Shown here: positions 1 to 6,419 of the stretch, in pieces
Layout: each line of letters starts with the position of its first letter
Position numbering within the stretch: the stretch's first letter is position 1
Assembly: GCA_030642525.1 (NCBI GenBank)
Contig: DAOWNO010000025.1
Span: 1 to 13,064, forward strand
Reading direction: 5' to 3'
DNA: 13,064 nt
From: Candidatus Aegiribacteria sp.
Lineage (GTDB): Bacteria > Fermentibacterota > Fermentibacteria > Fermentibacterales > JCC-6
The notes under the pieces: generated by a model
What the model saw: only the letters and a program-made list of their open reading frames with translations
What the model was told of the DNA's origin: nothing
Database searches by the model: none
Made by a program: the position numbers and the translations under genes

Positions 1-236
1 GTTGGAATTCCAAAAATCGCTTGCGTTGTCAAAAACATATGATCAATAAAAATCAATGGGGGTGGAGCTCTGATTGTGAAAGGATAGGGAAGGTTGCCTC
101 CGAAAATGGCGTATATCATAAATAAAATTGCAATGATCGGAAGAGCAGGCCCAACGACTCTTCTTGCGGATTCTAATGTTAAAATGATTGTCACAATGGC
201 CAGAATAATGTCCACTTCAGTTATTCGGTCCGCGGA
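1..236 (-). pseudogene. TRAP transporter fused permease fragment, 5'-truncated and running off the window
   Basis: The minus strand is open from a TAG at 237-239 to the window edge, giving 78 residues. They read ITEVDIILAIVTIILTLESA, then RRVVGPALPIIAILFMIYAI, and end in FLTTQAIFGIP. This matches my memory of the first membrane segments of fused (4TM/12TM, TAXI-type) TRAP permeases, which carry an 'LE(A/S)xRRVVGxAL' helix and a 'LTTEGIFGIP' stretch. Such proteins import organic acids through the inner membrane with a periplasmic binding protein. Family members normally have tens of residues before this helix. Here a stop codon interrupts, and neither other frame upstream clearly restores the missing part. 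A GTG at 215 could start a shortened protein, but I see no good ribosome binding site. I infer a truncated gene at a rearrangement boundary. The family call is fairly firm; pseudogene status is less so, because the 3' part lies outside the window. Confidence 0.6.
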
Positions 237-339
237 CTATTTCCGGAAACTGAATAAGAGGATTGTTTTATCCGGGTGAATATTTTAGTAAAGCACCCTC
301 ACGTGCCGGAGACAAAGCGAAGGCGTCAGAATACATTAA

Positions 340-627
340 CAGGGAATCACCAGCTACTTCCAGTATAAAGCCATACTCCTTACTTCTGATTCTTCTATAA
401 CTCCGGTACTGGAGGATATAACCGTTACCTGGGATCCTCTCGGAGTTAGTGCTGATCCGCAAGTAACTGAATATCTGCTGTTTGGAGCTGAACCGAACCA
501 TGCGTGCGGATCTGTAAGCATAGGCTTCGCGATTCCCGAGTTATCCCTGGTAAAACTCTCTGTATACGATCTTACCGGACGTCTTGTGATTGCCCTCTTG
601 CAGGATTTAAGGCAACAGATCAACTGA
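340..627 (+). pseudogene. Remnant of a secreted protein C-terminus with a FlgD-like/type IX-like sorting domain
   Basis: Frame 1 of the plus strand is open for 95 residues between TAA 337-339 and TGA 625-627. It reads YFQYKAILLTSDSSITPVLE, then DITVTWDPLG, FGAEPNHACGSVSIGFAIPE and LSLVKLSVYDLTGRLVIALL. The first part resembles the beta-sandwich end of large surface proteins ('F-Q-Y-K-A ... TPVLEDITVTW'). The second resembles the C-terminal sorting/anchor module of FCB-group secreted proteins ('NPxxGSxxIxFxxP...VxLxVYDLTGRLV'). The usual ending, roughly 30 residues finishing in a G-(I/V)-Y-(F/V)-x-(R/K) strand, is missing and replaced by an abrupt stop. No start codon or signal peptide precedes the fragment, and an adjacent frame (RAGDKAKASEYINRE) suggests an upstream frameshift. 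I infer a decayed gene remnant. Confidence 0.55.
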
Positions 628-676
628 ATTCTAATCCGTAAACCACAAGTGAGCTTGCCCTGAGCGAACATAGTGA

Positions 677-703
677 ATGAAGCCGTATTGGATACGGCTT
701 CAT
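677..703. terminator. Perfect 12-bp hairpin, terminator-like
   Basis: ATGAAGCCGTAT (677-688) and ATACGGCTTCAT (692-703) are exact inverted repeats with a 3-nt loop. A bulged extension, AGTGA outside the left arm and CATTACT outside the right, lengthens the stem. On the plus strand it is followed by a T-rich but not pure T tract (TTCATTCTTT). On the minus strand it lies 23 nt past the antitoxin stop codon but lacks a U run. It may end transcription of the toxin-antitoxin operon or of the old plus-strand gene. The structure is certain; its function is inferred. Confidence 0.5.
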
Positions 704-726
704 CATTACTTCATTCTTTAGCAACA

Positions 727-1062
727 TTAAGCTTGTGTAGTTATTTTTCCGTCTCGAACCTCTTCAAACTGGTTGATCTGTACTTCACCCTCAGGAAAAC
801 TTGCGATTATTTTCAAGGAAGCTCCCATAGCTACAAGAATTGCTCTCAATGTACTTATGAACATATCTGACTGATGTTCCATCTTTGACACAGCAGCCTG
901 ATTTACTTTTAAGTTCTTAGCTAATTCAACTTGAGTCATATCCAGTGCTTTTCTTAGATCGCGAATTTCCATTTCAAGTAGAAGCTCTTTTTTTCGTTCT
1001 TCCATTTTCTGACGAGCTTCAGGAGACATTTTATCAACAAGATCTCTAAAAGGCTTAGCCAT
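727..1062 (-). CDS. higA: HigA-type XRE-family antitoxin
   Basis: This 111-residue protein is the second gene of a toxin-antitoxin pair. It should bind and neutralise the toxin encoded just upstream and repress their shared promoter. Residues 36-65 form a Cro/CI-type helix-turn-helix (LRKALDMTQVELAKNLKVNQ, then AAVSKMEHQSD). The N-terminal 30 residues (MAKPFRDLVDKMSPEARQK) form the charged helix common to antitoxins of Gp49/HigB-type toxins. I start at the ATG at 1062 because the MAKxFxDLxxKMSPEA opening is typical, and AGAGG lies about 10 nt upstream. An in-frame ATG at 1131 would add 23 very basic residues and overlap the toxin by 35 bp; I consider it less likely. With the chosen start the toxin ends 34 bp upstream. 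The gene is more AT-rich than the genes beyond 1893, consistent with horizontal transfer. Confidence 0.85.
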   Translation of the reverse strand: MAKPFRDLVDKMSPEARQKMEERKKELLLEMEIRDLRKALDMTQVELAKNLKVNQAAVSKMEHQSDMFISTLRAILVAMGASLKIIASFPEGEVQINQFEEVRDGKITTQA

Positions 1063-1096
1063 CGTCCCATCGCCTCTTTTCTTTCTTACTATCTTT

Positions 1097-1504
1097 CTAA
1101 GTTTCTTTCTTACTTTCATTTCTTTTTCCAACAGCCAGTGTATTTAAAGCTAATTCCTCCTTTTCAAGTTCGGAAAGATGTGTATCATATATTTTATCTG
1201 CAATTGGAACAAACCTCTCATACCACCTATCATCACCTGTTTTATTCCCACCTATTAACAGCATCGCAATCCTTCTAGAGTCAAAAGCATACAATGCTCT
1301 ATAAGGATCTCCCGCATGCTGAATTCGAAGCTCTCTCATATGCGAATACCTCGATCTTTCAACGCTAGATGAATAAGGATAGTCTAATGTTGTTCCTCTT
1401 TCTTCAAGTAAACTAACATATGCTGAAACTGTTGCTTGTTCGTCTTCTGACAAACTATTCCACCATTCGCCAAACTCATCACTGTATTCAACTTTACATT
1501 GCAT
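1097..1504 (-). CDS. higB: HigB/RelE-like type II toxin (phage Gp49-like family)
   Basis: This 135-residue protein looks like a RelE-superfamily toxin of the Gp49/HigB type, which in characterised members cleaves mRNA on the ribosome. The family core is clear: an N-terminal helical pair (FGEWWNSLSEDEQATVSAYV), then the strands MRELRIQHAGDPYRALYAFD and RRIAMLLIGGNKTG, then the end DRWYERFVPIADKIYDTHL. The basic residues of the RELRI and YRALYAFDSRR strands are those expected for RNA contact. After the usual DxHL ending there is an extra acidic-to-basic tail (SELEKEELALNTLAVGKRNE and a few more residues) of about 25 residues, longer than I expect for the family. The ATG at 1504 is preceded by GAGG about 11 nt away. 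The order is toxin first, antitoxin second, as in higBA rather than relBE operons. Confidence in the family is high; the exact target is unknown. Confidence 0.85.
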   Translation of the reverse strand: MQCKVEYSDEFGEWWNSLSEDEQATVSAYVSLLEERGTTLDYPYSSSVERSRYSHMRELRIQHAGDPYRALYAFDSRRIAMLLIGGNKTGDDRWYERFVPIADKIYDTHLSELEKEELALNTLAVGKRNESKKET

Positions 1505-1510
1505 CTATGT

Positions 1511-1544
1511 ATAACCTCAGGGTTATATATAACCTAAAGGTTAT
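1511..1544. promoter_or_regulatory. Two tandem inverted-repeat operators (ATAACC-N4-GGTTAT)
   Basis: Two 16-bp palindromes, ATAACCTCAGGGTTAT (1511-1526) and ATAACCTAAAGGTTAT (1529-1544), share identical 6-bp arms and differ only in the 4-bp centre. Their centres are 18 bp apart, nearly two helical turns, so two repressor dimers could bind on one DNA face. The outer site fills the spacer between -35 and -10. The inner site starts at the -10 and covers the likely start point. This is the expected layout for autorepression by the HTH antitoxin encoded downstream. Confidence 0.75.
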
Positions 1545-1554
1545 ATTCTGTCAA
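1526..1554 (-). promoter_or_regulatory. Sigma-70-like promoter of the toxin-antitoxin operon
   Basis: On the minus strand a perfect -35 hexamer TTGACA (1554-1549) is followed after exactly 17 nt by TATATA (1531-1526), a good -10. Transcription would begin near 1519, leaving a leader of roughly 15 nt before the toxin ATG at 1504. This is the clearest promoter in the window. It is overlapped by the two operators described separately. Confidence 0.75.
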
Positions 1555-1870
1555 GAGCTGATTAGTAGATGATTCTACCTTAGTCTATGGTGAAAGATAA
1601 CCAGTACTCGGTTTTCACTTTCTCACGTGAACATGAATAAGCAATTCTGCACTTGGAATAGTATGATTATTCGTTGCTATTATTACTCCACTCACTCATG
1701 GACGAAAGTTGCATAGAACCGTTCAATCCGGTGCTTAAGTAACACTTATCAAACTCTAAATAAATGCTACAATAATTCATAACCACCATGGGGTACCAAT
1801 AATCAGTGTTTTGAACTTATTTCCAAATTTTACAATGGTTCGAAATACGTACACTACGGAGTACCAATTA
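1555..1870. other. Gene-free stretch between the toxin-antitoxin promoter and the polA 3' end
   Basis: About 316 bp of AT-rich DNA in which I see no credible coding frame, RNA gene or clear promoter on either strand. GTACCAAT occurs twice (near 1795 and 1863), each time after a GG(G/A) context and followed within a few bases by AAT and later AGTG. That might be a decayed short direct repeat but is too weak to name. Confidence 0.4.
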
Positions 1871-1889
1871 AATAGTGCCTGTCACTATT
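1871..1889. repeat. Inverted repeat AATAGTG-CCTGT-CACTATT just past the polA stop
   Basis: A 7-bp exact inverted repeat with a 5-nt loop ends 3 bp before the polA stop codon (1893-1895, minus strand). It could be a weak terminator of the long minus-strand operon, but what follows on that strand (TTAATTGGTACTCC) is not a proper U tract. The motif resembles short 'AGTGCCTGTCACTATT' palindromes I recall as dispersed, REP-like sequences in many bacterial genomes. That is recollection and was not checked. Confidence 0.45.
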
Positions 1890-1892
1890 AAA

Positions 1893-4577
1893 TCAGTGGC
1901 CTGCTTCGAGCCAGTTTTTCCCTTTGCCCGTTTCAACGATCAGTGGCACTTCAAGCGGATAAGCGGATTCCATCTCTTCCCTGATAACAGCAGTTATTTC
2001 CTCTACTTTATCCTCCGGAGCAGTAGCCACAAGTTCATCGTGAACCTGAAGAACAAGGCCTGCACCGGGAATGTCCTTCAATCTTTCATCCACGCGAAGC
2101 ATTGCCACTTTTATGATGTCTGCAGCCGATCCCTGGACAACAGTATTGATAACCATGCGTTCCATCGTTCTGCGATTAGAGCCCCTTGCAGATACGAATC
2201 CTTTGAAATTCCTCTTTCTTCCGAGAATAGTCCTTGTTTCTTCTGTTGCTTCAGCATCGGCAATACATTTTCTGAAGAAGAATTCAAGTTCAGGATAATT
2301 GGCAAGATACCTGTTTATTATTCCGGAAGCCTCTCCCCTGCTTATATTCAATCTGTTACTCAGTCCCCAGGGGCTTATTCCGTACAGGATTGAAAAATTC
2401 ACTTCTTTTGCTTTTCTTCTGTATTCGGGAGATTCATCTCCAAACAGTGCCTGTGCTGTTGTGCTGTGAATGTCAAGATTCTTTCTATAGGCATCCCTGA
2501 GATTTCCAGGACCCGCAAGATGGGCAAGAACACGCAGCTCAATCTGGGAATAGTCAGCTGTGATAAAGAGATTCCCCTCGGTTCCGGGTATGAAACATTT
2601 TCTGACTTTTCTCCCCTGACTTGTCCTGACAGGTATATTCTGAAGGTTCGGGCTGCTGGAACTGAGACGTCCTGTGGCGGTAACTGTTTGACTGAAACTG
2701 GTATGCACAAGCCCATCCCTTTCCGAGATATAGAGAGGGAGTTTTTCTATGTAGGTGTTCAACAATTTGGCGAGTTCTCTGTGTTCAATAACTATGTCAA
2801 CAAATTCATGTTTACCCCTGAGTTTTTCCAGAACATCTATGCTGGAAGAATATGCTCCTTTCCTGGTCTTTTTTACAGGAGTGAGTCCAAGAGTATCAAA
2901 CAGAATTGCTGAAACCTGCGCCGGACTGCTCAGGTTCATAGGGTAACCAACTATTTCTGAAGTGTTGTTTTCCAGTGTTCTGATTCTTTCCGAGAACTCA
3001 TCCCTGAGTTCATCCAGCGATTCCAGATCAATCGCCAGACCACGCTTCTCCATGCTCGCCAGTACTTTTACCAGTGGCAATTCCAGGGTATCGTATAACT
3101 TAAGGAGCTGGGGATCAGTTTCAAGCTCATCTCTGAGTATTCCTGCAAGCTGAAATGCTGTAGCGGAATCGCAGCCGCAATATTCAGCAACTTCCCGTGT
3201 ATCAACCTCGGCAAGTGTTGAAGCATTGCCGAGTATCGTGCTGTAATCCATCATAGGTTTGCTCAGCCAGACATTTGATAATTCCTTGAGTGAATGAGAC
3301 TGCCTTTCGGGCATCAGAAGGTAGTCCGCAATCATGGGATCATCGTTTATCTGCTTTATGCCAATTCCCATGGAATCAAGTATGTGAATGTCATACTTGC
3401 CGTTCTGTGCTGCTATCTTTTTTCCCTCAAGCCTGTTTTTCAGTATCCGGACAACATCAGGAGCATTGAGAGAGTCGGGACCTGCAAGGGGAATATAGAC
3501 TGCGGTATCTTTTGAAAAAGCAAAAGATATTCCAACCGGACCAGCGTCAAATGGCCGCGCTGAGGTCGATTCAGTATCCAGCGCTATTAGAGCGCCATGT
3601 GAATTATTAAAATCGTATTTCTCAAGTTCTTCAATTGACTTAAATATCTTTGTCGTACACCAGGAACAGGGATTATCTGAGATGTGAACGCCGAATAAGT
3701 CTCCAGGTGGTTGTATATGCAATTTCCTGAGAATAGAGTTCATCCCGAGTCGAGTCAGTATCTCGTATGCCGCGCTTTCATCAGGACGTTTCATTGAAAG
3801 ATCGTCAATCGAAGTGTCCATGTCCTTCGCGGGAAGGAGAGCAATCAGTTCTCTGCTGAGAGAAACCAACTCTTTACTTTTCTGGAGTTTGATTCGCACA
3901 GATTCCGGCAATACCTCATCGATATTCTCGTATATGGCATCAACAGAGCCGAATTGCTTCAGAAGCTTCAGAGCGGATTTCGGACCTATTCCTCTCGCTC
4001 CTGGGATATTGTCCGAAGAATCACCTGTAAGAGAAAGATAGTCAACTACCTGATCGCTTTCGACACCTATTACGCTTTCTACATCCCCCCCCCTTATTAT
4101 GGATATGGGAGTCCCTGATTTACCGGGTCTGAGCATCGTTGCCCCATCGGAAAGAAGCTGCAGAAGATCTTTGTCAGTGGAGAGTATTTCAACTGTATCA
4201 CCCCGCTTCAGCGCCTGTACTGTCAGGGATGCTATGATATCGTCAGCCTCAAGTCCCTTCTTCTCCAGAAGCGGAATCCCCAGAACCGGTATGAGCTGTC
4301 TCGCAAGTTTCGACTGAACTATAAGCTCGTCAGGCATTGGCGGGCGGTTTGATTTGTATTCAGGATATATTTTCTTTCTAAAACTGGGTTCAGGGTAATC
4401 GAATACAGCAACCGTAATGTCGGCTGAACGTTTTTCTGTCATATCCAGTATCTCGCTGACAAGATGATAAAGACCGCTTGTATTCGTTCCGTCCTGTGCC
4501 CTGAGAGGATTTCTGTGCATCGCGAAGTGTCCTCTATAGAGAAGATTGTAGCAATCCACAAGCAGAATCTTTGACAT
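1893..4577 (-). CDS. polA: DNA polymerase I
   Basis: A complete three-domain DNA polymerase I of 894 residues, used for Okazaki-fragment maturation and repair synthesis. The 5' nuclease domain (about 1-290) shows VDCYN, YPEYKSNR, EADD (110-113), STDKD (133-137), GDSSDN (185-190) and a helix-hairpin-helix. The proofreading exonuclease keeps all four acidic residues: D334 and E336 (LDTES), D396 (NGKYD) and Y466/D470 (YCGCD), so it is probably active. The polymerase domain has motif A (ADYSQIELR, 674-682), motif B (R720, K724, F728, Y732-G733) and motif C (QVHDE, 844-848). I start at the ATG at 4577, where MSKILLVDCYN begins as in relatives. An in-frame start at 4598 would overlap waaF. The waaF stop and this ATG are separated by 1 nt, and GGAGA precedes by about 10 nt. 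A run of nine G encodes R162-D165. Confidence 0.97.
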   Translation of the reverse strand: MSKILLVDCYNLLYRGHFAMHRNPLRAQDGTNTSGLYHLVSEILDMTEKRSADITVAVFDYPEPSFRKKIYPEYKSNRPPMPDELIVQSKLARQLIPVLGIPLLEKKGLEADDIIASLTVQALKRGDTVEILSTDKDLLQLLSDGATMLRPGKSGTPISIIRGGDVESVIGVESDQVVDYLSLTGDSSDNIPGARGIGPKSALKLLKQFGSVDAIYENIDEVLPESVRIKLQKSKELVSLSRELIALLPAKDMDTSIDDLSMKRPDESAAYEILTRLGMNSILRKLHIQPPGDLFGVHISDNPCSWCTTKIFKSIEELEKYDFNNSHGALIALDTESTSARPFDAGPVGISFAFSKDTAVYIPLAGPDSLNAPDVVRILKNRLEGKKIAAQNGKYDIHILDSMGIGIKQINDDPMIADYLLMPERQSHSLKELSNVWLSKPMMDYSTILGNASTLAEVDTREVAEYCGCDSATAFQLAGILRDELETDPQLLKLYDTLELPLVKVLASMEKRGLAIDLESLDELRDEFSERIRTLENNTSEIVGYPMNLSSPAQVSAILFDTLGLTPVKKTRKGAYSSSIDVLEKLRGKHEFVDIVIEHRELAKLLNTYIEKLPLYISERDGLVHTSFSQTVTATGRLSSSSPNLQNIPVRTSQGRKVRKCFIPGTEGNLFITADYSQIELRVLAHLAGPGNLRDAYRKNLDIHSTTAQALFGDESPEYRRKAKEVNFSILYGISPWGLSNRLNISRGEASGIINRYLANYPELEFFFRKCIADAEATEETRTILGRKRNFKGFVSARGSNRRTMERMVINTVVQGSAADIIKVAMLRVDERLKDIPGAGLVLQVHDELVATAPEDKVEEITAVIREEMESAYPLEVPLIVETGKGKNWLEAGH

Positions 4578-4578
4578 A

Positions 4579-5490
4579 TCAGTTGTCTCCGTTCTCAAGT
4601 AATCGAACGCAGGCGTTCAAGACTTCCTCCGGAGATATATCATCAAGACATAAAGGTTTGCCATAAGGACATGTACGTTTAAAACACGGGGAACATGATC
4701 TCCCTGAAGTCATTGCTACTGTCTTTCTCCCAAGAGGAGCTGTCCATACCGGCGATGTAGAGCCGAATATCGTAATTGTCGGTGTTCCCACCGCAGCGGA
4801 GAGATGAACCCCTCCGGAATCGTTTCCTATCGCTATTTCCGCAGAAAGGAGGTATGAGACCAGAGTTGGAATATCCAGATCGGCCATCACAACGGACACA
4901 GGTATCTTTGATGCTGTTTCGCTGAGAAATGATTCCTCTTTTGGAGTACCATAGAATACTGATGGCAGTCCTGTTTCTTCGTGCAGCATCAGCGCAAGTT
5001 CGGTGAAACCCTGCCATCTTTTTGCGGTGCCGTATTTTGCCCCTGCGAAGAACGCAACATGAGATTCATATGAGGGTTGAACTGTGGGAACCGGAATATC
5101 AGCCTTATGATGAGCACCAATAGCATCAGATAGTCCGATGTAATCAAGAGAATGATGATGATTGCGGTCAGCAGGAGGCTTTATGGCGTTCGTGAGAAGA
5201 AGTCTTCTCATATCTGTTGAGTAACCTGTTCTTTGAGGTATTCCGGAAAGAAATCCCTGAAGAGCTGTTCTGAAGGAGTCCGTCATTAGAAGAAGGCTGT
5301 CGAATTTCTTTAGAGGAAGCCGGTTCTCAGTACAGATATCCCGCAAACCAAAGAATACCCGGAGCAATCCTGAGTTTCCCGGTCGACTCCAGAAGGTTAT
5401 GTCCGGATATTTTTTCACCAGCGAAGACAGCGCCGGCAACGCCATAACCATGTCTCCGAGCCAGTTTGGAACCCTGACAACCAGAGACAA
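4579..5490 (-). CDS. waaF: LPS heptosyltransferase II-like glycosyltransferase (GT9)
   Basis: This 303-residue GT-B enzyme probably transfers a heptose from ADP-heptose to the LPS inner core at the cytoplasmic membrane. Visible signatures are the WaaF opening RVPNWLGDMVMALPAL (6-21) with the catalytic-base Asp13, AKRW (156-159) with the conserved Lys, and the ADP-binding loop GNDSGGVHLSAAVGTP (222-237). It also has the WaaF-type Cys-rich segment CSPCFKRTCPYGKPLC (266-281) followed by DISPEEV. It is shorter than the roughly 350-residue E. coli enzyme. The start codon is TTG at 5490, chosen because the first beta strand SLVVRVPNW begins immediately and the next Met lies beyond the essential motif. 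A purine-rich AGGAGAGG sits about 15 nt upstream, inside the preceding gene, whose stop is 5 nt away. The heptose specificity is inferred from family signatures. Confidence 0.85.
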   Translation of the reverse strand: MSLVVRVPNWLGDMVMALPALSSLVKKYPDITFWSRPGNSGLLRVFFGLRDICTENRLPLKKFDSLLLMTDSFRTALQGFLSGIPQRTGYSTDMRRLLLTNAIKPPADRNHHHSLDYIGLSDAIGAHHKADIPVPTVQPSYESHVAFFAGAKYGTAKRWQGFTELALMLHEETGLPSVFYGTPKEESFLSETASKIPVSVVMADLDIPTLVSYLLSAEIAIGNDSGGVHLSAAVGTPTITIFGSTSPVWTAPLGRKTVAMTSGRSCSPCFKRTCPYGKPLCLDDISPEEVLNACVRLLENGDN

Positions 5491-5495
5491 ATCTT

Positions 5496-6419
5496 TTACC
5501 AGCCTCTCCTGAGCAGCTGGGACCAGGCTTCAATGAATTCACTTTCATTCGAGGCCGTTCCAATATCACCCCATTTGATAAAAGTACCGGAGGTGTCCAG
5601 CGCGACCGCAGGTATATCAAGAGCACAGGCATCACACCATAATCCCTCTGAATCGGTTGCTACCGCTTCAGCATCGGCTACTATCGCCGCTCTTGTTTCT
5701 CTGTCCAGGTTTTCGAAATCGGCTGATTTGCCACAGAGCGAAACGGTTCTGAGTGGGATCTCAGCTCTGTGCTTTTCCAGAATGGAAATCGCTGTTGAAG
5801 ATGTGACTATGTATGGCAGGTGTCGCCCGGATACGGGAGCCATCAGTTTCTTGGCATGTTCCTTAACCTTCTGCTGAATCACCGGTTTCCATGTTGTTTC
5901 AGAATTGATTCCAAGCGCTCCGCATATGTGATGCAGCATAGTCGGATAAGATGTGGATTCAGTTCGTATTCTGATATTGATGTATGGTGAATCGGTTTCC
6001 AGCGGTGCAATTATAATACCGGCGCCTGAACTCATCAGAAGTTTACCGGTTTTATTATCAATTGTCGTATAGGGATAGAATAGTAACGTATCATCTTCGA
6101 GAATTTCATCGCCAAGAATAGTTGGGATTCTGGGATTCTCTTCATAGAAGTAAATCTTTGGTTTCCACTGAAGCATGTTTAACAGCTCAACATCATCCAG
6201 ATTGCAGATTATCGAAGTATTGGCTTTCGGATAAGCATTCTGAAGCATATCAGTCAGGTACATTGCCGGCCATATATCTGCAGGACCCGGTCCGCTGTAA
6301 ATCACTATCCGGGATGGCTTCAGAATACTGTTCGGAAAATGTATGACATTTCTTTTTTTATAGTGCCTTATTAACGGATTTTTCAGGATACTCCTGAAAA
6401 TACCGGATAGGTTATTCAT
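5496..6419 (-). CDS. Divergent GT9-family (heptosyltransferase-like) protein
   Basis: No exact family is recognisable, but the 307 residues map onto the GT9 fold of the neighbouring waaF product. IVIYSGPGPADIWPAMYLTD (38-57) aligns with RVPNWLGDMVMALPALSS. The Asp is kept (D48), and the distance from it to the following 'YP' is the same (15 residues) in both proteins. Near the C-terminus AVATDSEGLWCDACALDIP (252-270) corresponds to IGNDSGGVHLSAAVGTP, but the nucleotide-binding G-x-x-H-x-A pattern has become E-G-L-W-C-D-A with one extra residue. The middle is unlike WaaF, and the first 35 residues are a basic extension. The ATG overlaps the upstream stop (ATGA), and a strong GGAGG lies 7 nt before it. 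It may be a transferase with another donor or a non-catalytic partner. GT9 membership is inferred from alignment by eye. Confidence 0.6.
   Translation of the reverse strand: MNNLSGIFRSILKNPLIRHYKKRNVIHFPNSILKPSRIVIYSGPGPADIWPAMYLTDMLQNAYPKANTSIICNLDDVELLNMLQWKPKIYFYEENPRIPTILGDEILEDDTLLFYPYTTIDNKTGKLLMSSGAGIIIAPLETDSPYINIRIRTESTSYPTMLHHICGALGINSETTWKPVIQQKVKEHAKKLMAPVSGRHLPYIVTSSTAISILEKHRAEIPLRTVSLCGKSADFENLDRETRAAIVADAEAVATDSEGLWCDACALDIPAVALDTSGTFIKWGDIGTASNESEFIEAWSQLLRRGW

Noticed and set aside
94..279. Small plus-strand open frame of 61 codons
   Set aside because: It lies opposite the recognisable TRAP permease frame, has no family resemblance and no clear ribosome binding site.
268..671. 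Two overlapping minus-strand open frames of 77 and 105 codons
   Set aside because: They are antisense to the recognisable sorting-domain remnant and their translations look random.
727..1131. Longer antitoxin starting at the ATG at 1131
   Set aside because: The extra 23 residues are almost all Lys/Arg, overlap the toxin gene and precede a typical MAKxFxDL start with its own ribosome binding site.
1875..2912. Several plus-strand open frames of 70-170 codons opposite the polA 3' half
   Set aside because: They are shadows of polA codon structure, Cys/Ser/Phe-rich, with no start signals or known domains.
1893..4598. polA start at 4598, seven codons upstream
   Set aside because: It would place the start inside the end of waaF. 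The ATG at 4577 begins exactly at the conserved first strand.
4679..5017. A 112-codon minus-strand frame inside waaF
   Set aside because: It is an alternative frame within a gene whose conserved motifs are all in the other frame.
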